A program made the position numbers and the translations under genes. A stretch of DNA of 64,000 nt from the NCBI GenBank assembly GCA_025141675.1, contig CP081161.1:310001-374000 (forward strand). The letters run 5' to 3'. A model generated the notes under the pieces. The model saw only the letters and a list, made by a program, of their open reading frames with translations, was not told the DNA's origin and ran no database searches. This DNA comes from Rhodobacteraceae bacterium S2214. Its GTDB lineage: Bacteria; Pseudomonadota; Alphaproteobacteria; Rhodobacterales; Rhodobacteraceae. Positions 39,589-48,607 of this stretch are shown here, piece by piece (the first letter of the stretch is position 1; each line of letters starts with the position of its first letter).

Positions 39589-39966
39589 TTACTTGGCGGA
39601 TGCAATCGCCAAACCAACGCTGAACTTTTCGCACCAAATCCAGACTTCGTTGTAGTCATCGGGGTTCACGCTAGGGCGCAATTCCCATGACGACGCGCCC
39701 TTGTATTGGCTCGGCTGCAAGACAAGCGTATGCACCGTTGCCGGATCGTACACGCCATCCTTGCCCAGCGCGATACGAGGATCGGGTGCGCTGTCAAAGT
39801 TGAAATCATCCAGCAGATACACAGTGTTGCCCACAATCTCTGCGGTGCCAGTTACGGTGTGGTTGTTGATTCCGCGAAACGAAAACAGCCGGCCATGTCC
39901 GCCAGCGAATGCAGCAGGGGCAGCAGTTGTGGCAAGTGCGGCAGCAAAAAAAGTACGACGGTCCAT
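39589..39966 (-). CDS. DM13 domain protein with Tat-type signal
   Basis: A 125-residue protein. MDRRTFFAAALATTAAPAAFA is a short twin-arginine-like signal (only RR, without the full consensus). The mature part matches the DM13 domain (HTVTGTAEIVGNTVYLLDDFNFDSAPDPRIAL in outline, ending WCEKFSVGLAIA), a domain proposed to take part in periplasmic redox. One conserved cysteine is present. It is oriented opposite to hslV and hslU, between them. Role unknown. Confidence 0.8.
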   Translation of the reverse strand: MDRRTFFAAALATTAAPAAFAGGHGRLFSFRGINNHTVTGTAEIVGNTVYLLDDFNFDSAPDPRIALGKDGVYDPATVHTLVLQPSQYKGASSWELRPSVNPDDYNEVWIWCEKFSVGLAIASAK

Positions 39967-40108
39967 TGGTATCCTCCGGTAAATGGCCTCTTGCGACAGA
40001 CCCTAGCGACGAAAAATCTGTCAGGATACCGCGCATACGCGTTTGTGAACTCTCGCGAAAATCATGTCATCACTTGGCCTTTGGCCCAACAGACCATAGG
40101 TATCTGAC

Positions 40109-41164
40109 ATGATCGAAACTGATGACATCCGCGCAAGCGTCGCCGCAGGCATTCTGTCCGAAAAGCAGGCCGCGTCTCTGACCGCCCTCGCGCACAGTCG
40201 CCGTGGCGCGCGCGAAGGCCTGCATCCTGGCGATGAACCGTTTGAGCTGTTCAAAGGCTTCAACGAAATTTTCATCATCGTGGGCCTGCTGATCCTGTCG
40301 CTTGGCTGGGTCGGCCTGATCACCGCCGTCTTCGACACGCAAATCATCGGATTTCGTGATGCAGCACTTTGGTACGGTGTCCCCGGTGCGGCATTCCTTT
40401 GGCTGCTGTCCGAATATTTCATCTGGCGCAGGCGCATGGTTGGCCCCGCGATTGCCCTGTCGATCCTGTTTGGTTTGAACGCTGGCGTTACGCTTGTCGC
40501 CTACTTCGCCGAACCCTTCATGATCGGCCAACAAGACTACAGCAGTCTGCCTTTCCCACTTGCCATGACCACCGTCGCTGTCGGCCTTTTCTGGCTGCGG
40601 TTCCGTGTACCCTTTGCGATGGCGATGATTGCCGTCAGCTTGTTCATTGTCGCGATGATGGTCGCAGCCATTAACCAAGGGACGCCCCAAAACCCCGCTG
40701 ACCTGTTTCTCCTTTCCGCTGGCGGACCCTTCGCGTGGATCACTCTTGGCCTTGGCATCGCAATCTTCATTGCCGCTATGGCGTTTGATATGTCTGATCC
40801 GCACCGTGTCACGCGCCGCGCCGCCAACGGGTTCTGGCTGCACGTTGTCGCCGCCCCCGCGCTTGTGAACACCATCGCCCTGTCGCTGATCAACGACGAA
40901 AACATGACCGTTCTTCTGGCGTTCCTCGCCGTGATCGCTGTCATCGCAATGATCATCGACCGCCGGTCGTTCCTGATCACGGCCATCGGTTATGTCGTGG
41001 CCGTCGCAGGCACCGTCTTTGGCGGCGATGGCATCGCGACGACGATCCTTGCCCTTGGCATCATCCTTCTCATCTTAGGTGCATTCTGGGAAAAATTCCG
41101 CGCAAGGCTGCTACGCCTCATGCCCGGTTTCATCCCGCTGCACCGTCTTCCTCCTGCTGAATAA
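40109..41164 (+). CDS. Multi-pass membrane protein of unknown function
   Basis: A 351-residue protein. A soluble N-terminal stretch of about 50 residues (MIETDDIRASVAAGILSEKQ) is followed by nine or ten hydrophobic helices. The opening resembles the DUF2157-type N-terminus, where a short helical hairpin precedes a membrane domain, but I cannot assign the family firmly. The stop lies nine bases before the hslU start, so the two are probably co-transcribed. It is divergent from the DM13 gene across 142 bases. Confidence 0.75.
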   Translation: MIETDDIRASVAAGILSEKQAASLTALAHSRRGAREGLHPGDEPFELFKGFNEIFIIVGLLILSLGWVGLITAVFDTQIIGFRDAALWYGVPGAAFLWLLSEYFIWRRRMVGPAIALSILFGLNAGVTLVAYFAEPFMIGQQDYSSLPFPLAMTTVAVGLFWLRFRVPFAMAMIAVSLFIVAMMVAAINQGTPQNPADLFLLSAGGPFAWITLGLGIAIFIAAMAFDMSDPHRVTRRAANGFWLHVVAAPALVNTIALSLINDENMTVLLAFLAVIAVIAMIIDRRSFLITAIGYVVAVAGTVFGGDGIATTILALGIILLILGAFWEKFRARLLRLMPGFIPLHRLPPAE

Positions 41165-41173
41165 GAGACCCTT

Positions 41174-42481
41174 ATGACTGACCTGACCCCCCGCGAAATC
41201 GTGTCCGAACTGGACCGCTACATTATCGGCCAAAAAGACGCGAAACGTGCTGTTGCCGTGGCATTGCGTAACCGGTGGCGGCGCAACCAATTGTCCGACG
41301 ATCTGCGCGATGAAGTGTACCCGAAAAATATCCTGATGATCGGGCCCACTGGCGTTGGTAAAACTGAGATCTCGCGGCGTTTGGCAAAACTCGCGCGCGC
41401 ACCTTTCATCAAGGTCGAAGCGACCAAATTCACCGAAGTCGGCTATGTCGGCCGTGATGTCGAACAGATCATCCGCGACCTGATCGAAATCGCAATCAAC
41501 GATACCCGCGACCACATGCGCGAAGACGTGAAAGCCAAAGCGCGCGAAGCAGCAGAGGAACGCGTCATCACCGCCGTAGCCGGCACCGACGCCCGCGATC
41601 AAACCCGCGAAATGTTCCGGCGCAAACTGAAATCAGGCGAACTCGACGACACGATTATCGAACTCGAACTCGCCGACACATCCAACCCCATGGGCGGTTT
41701 CGAAGTTCCCGGTCAGCCCGGCGGCATGGGCGGCATGATGAACATCGGCGACCTGTTCGGCAAAATGGCAGGCGGACGCACGGTCAAGAAAAAGATGTCC
41801 GTCGCGGACAGCTATGACGCCTTGATCGCGGACGAGGCCGACAAACTCCTCGACGATGAAAGCGTGACAAAGGTCGCGCTGGAAGCGGTTGAAAAGAACG
41901 GCATCGTGTTCCTTGATGAGATCGACAAGGTCTGTGCAAAATCTGATGCACGCGGCGCTGATGTGTCGCGCGAAGGTGTGCAGCGCGACCTGCTGCCGTT
42001 GATCGAAGGCACAACCGTGTCCACCAAACACGGTCCCATCAAAACTGACCACATCCTGTTTGTGGCATCCGGCGCGTTCCACGTCGCGAAACCGTCTGAT
42101 CTGTTGCCAGAACTACAAGGTCGCCTGCCGATCCGCGTTGAATTACGCGCACTGACCGAGGACGACTTCATCCGCATTCTGACAGAAACAGACAACGCGC
42201 TGACCCTGCAATACACGGCGCTCATGGGCACTGAAGACGTAAAAGTCACCTTCGCACCCGAAGGCATCGCAGCCCTTGCCAAAATCGCCGCGGAAGTGAA
42301 CGAAAGCGTTGAAAACATCGGTGCGCGCAGGCTCTACACCGTGATGGAGCGTGTCTTCGAAGATCTGTCCTTCAACGCGCCCGACAAAGCAGGCGACGAA
42401 ATCACGGTCGATGCAGCCTTCGTCGAAGAACATCTTGGCGAACTCAGCCGCTCCACAGACGTCAGCCGTTACGTACTCTAA
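41174..42481 (+). CDS. hslU: ATP-dependent protease ATPase subunit HslU
   Basis: A 435-residue AAA+ unfoldase with the opening [21 protein letters not shown], Walker [21 protein letters not shown] in outline, the pore motif GYVGRDVEQ, Walker [12 protein letters not shown], and C-terminal SRYVL, the tail that docks into HslV. All elements are intact, so with hslV it should form a functional protease. It is expressed after the membrane protein gene nine bases upstream. The partner hslV lies 1.65 kb back. Confidence 0.96.
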   Translation: MTDLTPREIVSELDRYIIGQKDAKRAVAVALRNRWRRNQLSDDLRDEVYPKNILMIGPTGVGKTEISRRLAKLARAPFIKVEATKFTEVGYVGRDVEQIIRDLIEIAINDTRDHMREDVKAKAREAAEERVITAVAGTDARDQTREMFRRKLKSGELDDTIIELELADTSNPMGGFEVPGQPGGMGGMMNIGDLFGKMAGGRTVKKKMSVADSYDALIADEADKLLDDESVTKVALEAVEKNGIVFLDEIDKVCAKSDARGADVSREGVQRDLLPLIEGTTVSTKHGPIKTDHILFVASGAFHVAKPSDLLPELQGRLPIRVELRALTEDDFIRILTETDNALTLQYTALMGTEDVKVTFAPEGIAALAKIAAEVNESVENIGARRLYTVMERVFEDLSFNAPDKAGDEITVDAAFVEEHLGELSRSTDVSRYVL

Positions 42482-42499
42482 ACCCGCATCCCGCGCCCC

Positions 42500-42547
42500 T
42501 TTCTTTTGGTAAAAAATATCTCGGGGGGTGCGGGGGGCTGGCCCCCC
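42500..42547 (+). repeat. Intergenic hairpin repeat, copy 2 (after hslU)
   Basis: The second copy of the element at 39542: TTTCTTTTGGT, variable bases, AAATATCTCGGGGGG, then GGGGGGC-TG-GCCCCCC. The hairpin arms are one G-C pair longer than in copy 1. It begins 18 bases after the hslU stop. Confidence 0.75.
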
Positions 42548-42604
42548 GCCTGTCTCTGCAAAAGCGGTCTTTCCTTCCAATCCGCATCGGCGCAATGTCG
42601 CGCC

Positions 42605-43834
42605 ATGACTCCAGGCTACATCCAGTTCATTCGCGAAAACGCGCCCTTTCTTGCGACGGGCGCTTTGCTGTCATTTCTGTCGTCCTTCGGGCAGACGTTT
42701 TTCATCGCTGTGTTCGCGGGCGATATCAGGACCGAATTCAATCTGTCCCACGGTGACTGGGGGTTATTGTATATGCTGGGCACGGGCGCATCCGCCGTCG
42801 CAATGGTGTTCGCAGGTGGTTTGGCCGACAAATTCCGCGTGCGCAGCCTTGGCATCATCGTCGCTGCCATGCTCGCCGCTGCCTGTTTCACGATGGCCTA
42901 CAATACGACGGCCGTCATCTTGCCGTTTGTGATCTTTGCGCTGCGTTTCACTGGCCAAGGCATGATGACCCACACTGCCGTTGTTGCCATGGCCCGCTGG
43001 TTTGTCGCGACACGGGGCAAGGCGCTGGCAATTGCAGGGCTTGGTTACATGTTGGCCGAGGCAACATTGCCGCTCACCTTCGTTTGGCTGAAAACATTCG
43101 CAAGCTGGCGCACGTTGTGGATCTGCGCGGCGATCTTCACGCTTGCAATGATCCCCGTGTTGATCCGCCTCTTGCGCCTTGAACGCACACCGCAATCGGT
43201 GACCCAAGAAAATGCGTCACCGGGCATGGGCGGCCACCATTGGACGCGCCGCGACGCTTTGCGCCACCCGCTTTTCTGGGCGTTGACGCCCACCATCATG
43301 TTCTTTCCGGCCTTCGCGACGGCCTTTTGGTTCCACCAAGTTCATTTTGCAGACCTAAAAGGATACAGTCACCTCGCGCTCGTGTCCGTTTTTCCCATCG
43401 GGACGGGGGTGCTTGCTGTATCTAGCATCGCTTACGGATGGTTGATCGACCGGATTGGCGCCAAGATCATTCTACCGTTTTACTTGTTGCCGTTGGTCGC
43501 CGCCTTCACCCTGCATTGGTCCGCCGACCACCTTGCATGGACCGCGTTGGCCGTATGTCTCATGGGGCTCGCGGGTGGTGGGCAGGCGACCGTATTGATG
43601 GCGATCTGGTCCGAATTCTACGGCACGCGTCACATCGGATCGATCAAGGCGGCGGCGACGGCCGTGATGGTGCTGGGCTCTGCAATCGGTCCCGGATTGT
43701 CGGGTTGGTTGATCGACATAGGTGTCGGGTTTGAACAGCAAATGTTGGGGTACGCGGCATCGTTTATCGTTGCTATTTTGGTGATGCTAATTCCGCTCAA
43801 GAACGCATCCAAAGATCTACCGACTGCGCCGTAG
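42605..43834 (+). CDS. Major facilitator superfamily transporter
   Basis: A 409-residue transporter from ATG 42605 (MTPGYIQFIRENAPFLATGA), with about 12 membrane helices. The loop GGLADKFRVRSLGI between helices 2 and 3 is the MFS motif A region. The open frame starting at 42506 would run through the hairpin repeat and is rejected. The substrate cannot be read from sequence; NarK-, oxalate- or monocarboxylate-like groups are possible. The stop overlaps the convergent Smr gene by 18 bases. Confidence 0.85.
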   Translation: MTPGYIQFIRENAPFLATGALLSFLSSFGQTFFIAVFAGDIRTEFNLSHGDWGLLYMLGTGASAVAMVFAGGLADKFRVRSLGIIVAAMLAAACFTMAYNTTAVILPFVIFALRFTGQGMMTHTAVVAMARWFVATRGKALAIAGLGYMLAEATLPLTFVWLKTFASWRTLWICAAIFTLAMIPVLIRLLRLERTPQSVTQENASPGMGGHHWTRRDALRHPLFWALTPTIMFFPAFATAFWFHQVHFADLKGYSHLALVSVFPIGTGVLAVSSIAYGWLIDRIGAKIILPFYLLPLVAAFTLHWSADHLAWTALAVCLMGLAGGGQATVLMAIWSEFYGTRHIGSIKAAATAVMVLGSAIGPGLSGWLIDIGVGFEQQMLGYAASFIVAILVMLIPLKNASKDLPTAP

Positions 43835-44401
43835 ATACACGTAATAAGCTCCGTGCCCGCCATGTTTCAGATGGGCAGGGGTCACCTGCAAAATCGCCTG
43901 CGCCATCGGCGGCAAAGCAAGCCATTGCGGCACCTGATGCCGCAAAATCCCGTTGCGCACGGGGATCGCATACCCTTCGTCGCGTTCTTTACCCTTACCT
44001 GTGATCACCAGCACCAGCCGTTTGCCAACGGCCTGCGCGCCTAGGATGAACGCAACCAATTCAGGATGCGCTTCGGCCAATGTCATCCCGTGCAGATCAA
44101 GCCGTCCTTCGGGTTTCAACTTGCCCTTCGTCATCCGCCCGTAGTTCTTGGCGTCCATATTCACAGGGGCCGATTGCAGTCGTGCACCAACAGGTTTCAG
44201 CACATCATTGGGGCGTTTCGGGTCGGCCTTCGCGCCAACCATGAAATCCTGAATAATATCGCGTTCGCGCGGGGCTGCCTTCTTAGGTGGCGCAACAGGT
44301 TCCGGTGTCTTTGGCCGTTTTGGATCAAGCGGTTTCATCCGGCCTGCCACGGAATCCCATAAGTCCCGTTCTTCGGGTGACAGATGCCGTGGCTTGCGCA
44401 T
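43817..44401 (-). CDS. Smr domain protein (DNA-nicking/MutS2 C-terminal type)
   Basis: A 194-residue protein. The N-terminus is basic (MRKPRHLSPEERDLWDSV), and the Smr domain (about 95-190) has LDLHGMTLAEAH and VLVITGKGKE, the two conserved loops. Stand-alone Smr proteins are nucleases or RNA-binding factors of uncertain role; some act in ribosome rescue. The start overlaps the mltA stop by one base, and it lies in the mltA-Smr minus-strand run that also includes the Tim44-like gene upstream. Confidence 0.88.
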   Translation of the reverse strand: MRKPRHLSPEERDLWDSVAGRMKPLDPKRPKTPEPVAPPKKAAPRERDIIQDFMVGAKADPKRPNDVLKPVGARLQSAPVNMDAKNYGRMTKGKLKPEGRLDLHGMTLAEAHPELVAFILGAQAVGKRLVLVITGKGKERDEGYAIPVRNGILRHQVPQWLALPPMAQAILQVTPAHLKHGGHGAYYVYLRRSR

Positions 44402-45438
44402 TATTCAATCACATCGTCTGGCAGCTTCGCGAAAGCACGCTGGATCGGCAACAGCACAACAATGCGGCCCGTGTCCTTGATCCGACCCGCATCGCGTCCT
44501 GCTTGATCACCCGTGCCGTAGAAAATATCGGCGCGTTGGGCACCCTTGATTGCAGAACCGGTATCCTGCGCAATCATCAGACGATTGAGCGGATCAGCGC
44601 CTTCTTTTTCAATCCAAACCGGTGCACCAAGCTTTGTGATCGACGGATCAACAGCAATAGACCGCATCGTCGTAATCGACCTGTTCATCGCGCCAAGCGG
44701 GCCTTTGTCGGCAGGTACTTCACTGACTTCACGGAAAAAAACGTAGCTGTCGTTCACCCACAACAATTCGCGACCTTCTTCGGGATTATCATTCACCCAA
44801 TTACGGATCACATCGGCGGACACCTGATGCTGTTCAAAAATCCCGCGGCTGACCAGTTCCAGCCCAACGGACGAATAATCTCGACCGTTCTTACCGCCAT
44901 ATCCGACGCGCAAGCCACCACCATCTGGCAGCTTCACGCGACCCGACCCCTGCACCTGCAAGAAAAACAGATCAACGGGATCAGCCAGCCAAGCGATTTC
45001 CAATCCCTTGCCGGCCAGCAGATCACCTTCCTGCAATTCACGGCGGGTGGCATAGGGTTGACCGGGGACAAGATCGTCAGGGACCGCATAGATGGGATGT
45101 TGGTAGTCGCCACCGCGGGTCCGTGACCCCCGCAATTCGGGTTCAAAATAGCCTGTGAACAACATCGGCTCACCATCTTCGATCAGCACAGGCTGAAAGA
45201 ACAATTCAAAGAACGCCTTCGCATCAGGTGCATCAGCCGCGTAGGCGCACAGATTTTCCCATTCGGGGTCATTGATATCGCGGCAGGTGTTCAAAAACGT
45301 GGAAAGGGCCGCCTGATGATCATCAGCGGCCCAGCCATTCAGGTCGTCAAACCCAAGCATTGTATATGTCGGTTCAGCCAAAGCGGCCCCCGCTGGCATC
45401 AAGCCAAGCCATGCAAATGCGACCGCACGACCCAGCAT
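44401..45438 (-). CDS. mltA: Membrane-bound lytic murein transglycosylase A
   Basis: A 345-residue periplasmic enzyme. The N-terminus (MLGRAVAFAWLGLMPAGAALA) is a signal peptide without a clear lipobox, so it may be soluble or peripheral. The MltA domain has LFTGYFEPELRGSR and GSGRVKLPDGG. The 3D domain near the end has AQDTGSAIKG with the catalytic Asp region and DIFYGTG. It cleaves glycan strands to anhydro-muropeptides, the substrates of recycling (compare amgK-murU). It lies six bases after the Tim44-like gene. Confidence 0.92.
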   Translation of the reverse strand: MLGRAVAFAWLGLMPAGAALAEPTYTMLGFDDLNGWAADDHQAALSTFLNTCRDINDPEWENLCAYAADAPDAKAFFELFFQPVLIEDGEPMLFTGYFEPELRGSRTRGGDYQHPIYAVPDDLVPGQPYATRRELQEGDLLAGKGLEIAWLADPVDLFFLQVQGSGRVKLPDGGGLRVGYGGKNGRDYSSVGLELVSRGIFEQHQVSADVIRNWVNDNPEEGRELLWVNDSYVFFREVSEVPADKGPLGAMNRSITTMRSIAVDPSITKLGAPVWIEKEGADPLNRLMIAQDTGSAIKGAQRADIFYGTGDQAGRDAGRIKDTGRIVVLLPIQRAFAKLPDDVIE

Positions 45439-45444
45439 GAAATA

Positions 45445-46095
45445 TTATTCACCCGTGGCGACAAGACGCCAATTCGGATCGTCGGACCCCATGTCATGAG
45501 CAAAGGTCCAAACATCTTTCTGGCGTTTGATCTCGTTTGGATCGCCTTCGACGATGTCGCCACCTTTATCACGGACCAGATAGGCCAGTTCAGATTTAAA
45601 GCGGACGGTCAGTTCGGCCTCTTTCGTGGTCTCATCAAATTCCGCATCAACAAGCGCCAGGTCAGACAGGCCAACAAACGTGGCTTCAATCGTCAGACCT
45701 TGCTGTTCACGCTGGTCAATCACGCTGGCGAACGCTTCGAACACGTCTTCGGAAATGAACGGCACAACGCCTTCCAATTCACCTTGTTCAAACGCCATCA
45801 GGATCATCTCGTAGGCACCTTTAGCACCGCCGAGGAATTCACCCACGTGGAAAGACGGATCAACGCGTTTCATCGCAGCCAAGGCTTTCGCCATATCGCT
45901 GCCTTCTTCCGCATGATCGGTGATGTCCAGATCAGGACCACCTTCGATCACTTCAAGATCAGGACCGCGGCGCTGCGGCTGGACCACTTCGGGTTTTTCA
46001 AAACCTTCCCGCGTTCCCAGAACACTGCGCAGACGCAAAATTAGAAACACAGCAATGCCAACCAATACCAGCAGCTGAATAATCGAGTTGTTCAT
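45445..46095 (-). CDS. Tim44/TimA family protein
   Basis: A 216-residue protein from ATG 46095 (MNNSIIQLLVLVGIAVFLIL), which gives an N-terminal membrane anchor; the frame up to 46194 is unlikely because it would cross an inverted repeat. The C-terminal part is a Tim44-like NTF2-fold domain (GAKGAYEMILMAFEQGE through DVWTFAHDMGSDDPNWRL). Alphaproteobacterial TimA-type proteins are candidate ancestors of mitochondrial Tim44, with a proposed envelope chaperone role. It is divergent from fxsA and near secB, a conserved cluster. Confidence 0.85.
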   Translation of the reverse strand: MNNSIIQLLVLVGIAVFLILRLRSVLGTREGFEKPEVVQPQRRGPDLEVIEGGPDLDITDHAEEGSDMAKALAAMKRVDPSFHVGEFLGGAKGAYEMILMAFEQGELEGVVPFISEDVFEAFASVIDQREQQGLTIEATFVGLSDLALVDAEFDETTKEAELTVRFKSELAYLVRDKGGDIVEGDPNEIKRQKDVWTFAHDMGSDDPNWRLVATGE

Positions 46096-46157
46096 TCGGA
46101 CCTCATCCTCGGAAACCATGGAAAAACGCATAGCAATGCTTATGTAGGTTCGAGAAG

Positions 46158-46180
46158 GGTGCGAGTCCACCTTTCGCACC
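46158..46180. promoter_or_regulatory. Inverted repeat in the divergent Tim44-like/fxsA region
   Basis: The perfect seven-base arms GGTGCGA and TCGCACC are separated by nine bases, 25 bases before the fxsA start and 62 before the Tim44-like start. It could be an operator or a leader hairpin. There is no T run, so it is not a terminator. Confidence 0.45.
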
Positions 46181-46205
46181 AAGAAGTCGCACAAGAGGCA
46201 CCCTT

Positions 46206-46703
46206 ATGTGGTTGTTATTCGCATTTATCGCCGTTCCGCTGATCGAAATCGGTCTTTTTATCGAAGTCGGCGGCGCGATTGGCCTTTGGCCGACGCTGTT
46301 GATCGTCCTTTTGACGGCAATGCTGGGGTCGTGGCTGGTTAAATCGCAAGGCGCGCGTGAACTGGCAAATCTACGTGGGTCGTTCAATGAACTACGTGAC
46401 CCGACCGAACCGTTGGCGAACGGGGCGATGATCCTGTTTGCAGGCGCACTCTTGCTGACACCGGGATTCTTCACCGATGCCTTCGGATTTGCGCTGCTGG
46501 TCCCGCAGTTTCGCGCAGCTGCGTTTCGTGCAGTGAAATCGCGGGTGAACGTACAAAGCTTCACAATGGGCGGTGCCGAAAACCACCAACCCCACGAACA
46601 CCATCATCGCGGCCCGCAAGATCGTGTCATCGACGGTGAATTCAGCGACGTCACACAAACCCACGACAGCCCGCGTGGTCCATCTGGGTGGACAAAACAC
46701 TAA
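46206..46703 (+). CDS. fxsA: FxsA family membrane protein
   Basis: A 165-residue protein with two or three membrane helices (about 1-22, 25-45 and 75-95). MWLLFAFIAVPLIEIGLFIEVG is the FxsA opening, and GALLLTPGFFTDAFGF is conserved. The C-terminal tail is His-rich (PHEHHHRGPQD). FxsA modulates F-exclusion of phage T7 in E. coli; its native role is unknown. Location between the Tim44-like gene and secB is conserved in Rhodobacteraceae. Confidence 0.88.
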   Translation: MWLLFAFIAVPLIEIGLFIEVGGAIGLWPTLLIVLLTAMLGSWLVKSQGARELANLRGSFNELRDPTEPLANGAMILFAGALLLTPGFFTDAFGFALLVPQFRAAAFRAVKSRVNVQSFTMGGAENHQPHEHHHRGPQDRVIDGEFSDVTQTHDSPRGPSGWTKH

Positions 46704-46772
46704 CGTGGTTGAGGCTGGTGCAACGTCCTGCTACCAATTCGCGAAATCAATTTTTAAAGGCCGGAGCATCCC

Positions 46773-47282
46773 ATGGCAGACGAAACACCAGAGACAGCAG
46801 CAGCAACACCGCAAGAACAAGCCATGCAGGCGAAAAGCCGCGTTTTGGCACAGTACATCCGCGACCTTTCTTTCGAAAACATCCTTGCGCAAAAGGGTGC
46901 CAGCCCTGATGCGAAACCTGAAATCAAAGTTCAGGTAAACCTTGATGCGAAAAAACGGTCTGCTGAAAACCAGTTCGAAATCATCACAAAGCTGAACATC
47001 ACCAGCAGCGCGAAAGACTCGGGCGAGCCGTTGTTCGTACTGGAACTTGAATATGCTGGCATCTTCCACGTTGAAGGCGTACCAGAAGAACAGATGCACC
47101 CGTACCTGTTGATCGAATGCCCACGCATCACGTTCCCATTCGTGCGCCGTGTGGTCAGCGATGTGACACGTGACGGTGGTTTCCCGCCGCTGAACCTTGA
47201 AACGATCGACTTCTTGCAGCTGTACCGCTCTGAAATCGCGCGTCGTGTTGAAGCGCAAAAAGCGGAAACACCTGTTCAGTAA
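46773..47282 (+). CDS. secB: Protein-export chaperone SecB
   Basis: A 169-residue chaperone that holds preproteins for SecA. The conserved stretch FVLELEYAGIF and the segment PHLLIECPRITFPFVRRVV in outline (here starting HPYLLIECPR) are SecB marks. Alphaproteobacterial SecB has an N-terminal extension, as here (about 20 extra Gln/Ala-rich residues). It starts 70 bases after fxsA with AAGGCCGGAG upstream. It converges on dnaQ. Confidence 0.95.
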   Translation: MADETPETAAATPQEQAMQAKSRVLAQYIRDLSFENILAQKGASPDAKPEIKVQVNLDAKKRSAENQFEIITKLNITSSAKDSGEPLFVLELEYAGIFHVEGVPEEQMHPYLLIECPRITFPFVRRVVSDVTRDGGFPPLNLETIDFLQLYRSEIARRVEAQKAETPVQ

Positions 47283-47292
47283 GGTTTGGGCG

Positions 47293-48027
47293 CTAGTTTA
47301 GCGTCTTCCACAAAGCATCGTCGCCCAAGCTATCAATGAATTTAGCGTGGGCGGCGGCCTCTTCTTCGGAAATACGCGAAGGCAGGGGATCAGGACGGCG
47401 CGATGGCCGCCAATCTTCATCAGGTCCACCCGCCTTTTGTGTCGTAGCCGCCTGCAAAACCATGCCGGGCTGGCGACCACCGATCAGCTCCAGATACACT
47501 TCCGCCAGAATTTCACTATCCAGCAACGCGCCGTGCAGCGTCCGGTTTGTGTTGTCGATGCCAAACCGGCGACACAACGCATCCAAAGACGCGGGCGAAC
47601 CAGGGAATTTACGCCGTGCGATGGCGAGCGTGTCCAGCGATTGATCCATCGGCAAAAGCGGACGCTTCAGCCAGCCAAGTTCGGCGTTCAAAAACTTCAT
47701 ATCAAAGGCCGCGTTGTGGATCACCATGCGGGAATCCCCAACAAAATCGATGAAATCCTGTGCGACATCAGCAAAGACTGGTTTGTCCTTTAGAATAACC
47801 TCACCCGGTTTCGGATCGCGCGGCACGTCAAGCAAATCGGGACCAATCCCATGCACGCCAAACGCACCTTCCGGCATCGACCGCATCGGGTTGATATATT
47901 GGTGATACGTCCGGCCCGTGGGCACGTGGCCGATCAGTTCAACCGCACCGATTTCAACGATCCGGTCGCCTTCATGCGGTTCAAAACCTGTGGTTTCGGT
48001 ATCAAGAACGATTTCACGATCAGCCAT
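47293..48027 (-). CDS. dnaQ: DNA polymerase III epsilon subunit (3'-5' exonuclease)
   Basis: A 244-residue proofreading subunit. DEDDh exonuclease motifs are visible: Exo [12 protein letters not shown], Exo [15 protein letters not shown], Exo [17 protein letters not shown]. The C-terminal tail ties it to the polymerase. Its start overlaps the coaE stop by eight bases. dnaQ-coaE-aroE-maf form a minus-strand run away from the putative origin. Confidence 0.95.
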   Translation of the reverse strand: MADREIVLDTETTGFEPHEGDRIVEIGAVELIGHVPTGRTYHQYINPMRSMPEGAFGVHGIGPDLLDVPRDPKPGEVILKDKPVFADVAQDFIDFVGDSRMVIHNAAFDMKFLNAELGWLKRPLLPMDQSLDTLAIARRKFPGSPASLDALCRRFGIDNTNRTLHGALLDSEILAEVYLELIGGRQPGMVLQAATTQKAGGPDEDWRPSRRPDPLPSRISEEEAAAHAKFIDSLGDDALWKTLN

Positions 48028-48607
48028 GGGTAGCCTTCAAGTCAGTCATCAGTTTCGCGACAGCATCACGGGTCGCATCCAGTTCAAGCGTCTCAATGAC
48101 ATGATCCGCCTTCGCGCGCTTATCGGCATCCGGCATTTGGTGGGACAAGATCATATCAAACGTCTGTTTTGTCATGCTCTTACGCGATAGAACGCGGTTT
48201 TCCTGCACGTCAGCAGGGGCAGAGACACAGATCGTCACGTCGATCCATTTCTCGGCACCCGTTTCAAAGAGCAGCGGAATATCCAGCAGAACAAAATCGG
48301 CGTCTTTATGATCATCCAGAAACGCCTGACGATCAGCAGCGACAAGTGGGTGCACTATTTCCTGAATTTTCTCCAACACACCATCGCGGTCGGCCATCAT
48401 ATCTTTCAGCTTACCACGATCAACGGCACCATTCGTAATCGCCATCGGATAAATGTCAGACACAGGACCAACAGCCGTCCCACCAACGCTATAAATGCGG
48501 TGAACAGCGGCATCCGCATCCCAAACAGGTACGCCAAGATCCGCGAACATCTGTGCCGTCGTGGATTTTCCCATCCCGATCGAACCCGTCAGACCAAGTG
48601 TGATCAT
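48020..48607 (-). CDS. coaE: Dephospho-CoA kinase
   Basis: A 195-residue P-loop kinase catalysing the last step of CoA synthesis. The N-terminus is [20 protein letters not shown] (Walker A), followed by [12 protein letters not shown] and [11 protein letters not shown]. Length is typical. It overlaps dnaQ by eight bases and aroE by four bases. Confidence 0.95.
   Translation of the reverse strand: MITLGLTGSIGMGKSTTAQMFADLGVPVWDADAAVHRIYSVGGTAVGPVSDIYPMAITNGAVDRGKLKDMMADRDGVLEKIQEIVHPLVAADRQAFLDDHKDADFVLLDIPLLFETGAEKWIDVTICVSAPADVQENRVLSRKSMTKQTFDMILSHQMPDADKRAKADHVIETLELDATRDAVAKLMTDLKATHG

Noticed and set aside
43817..43834. 18-base convergent overlap of the MFS and Smr genes as a possible frameshift
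   Set aside because: Both proteins end with plausible family C-termini, so it is a simple overlap of stop regions.
44287..45126. 279-residue plus-strand frame opposite mltA
   Set aside because: Antisense shadow of mltA with no recognisable domain or ribosome binding site.
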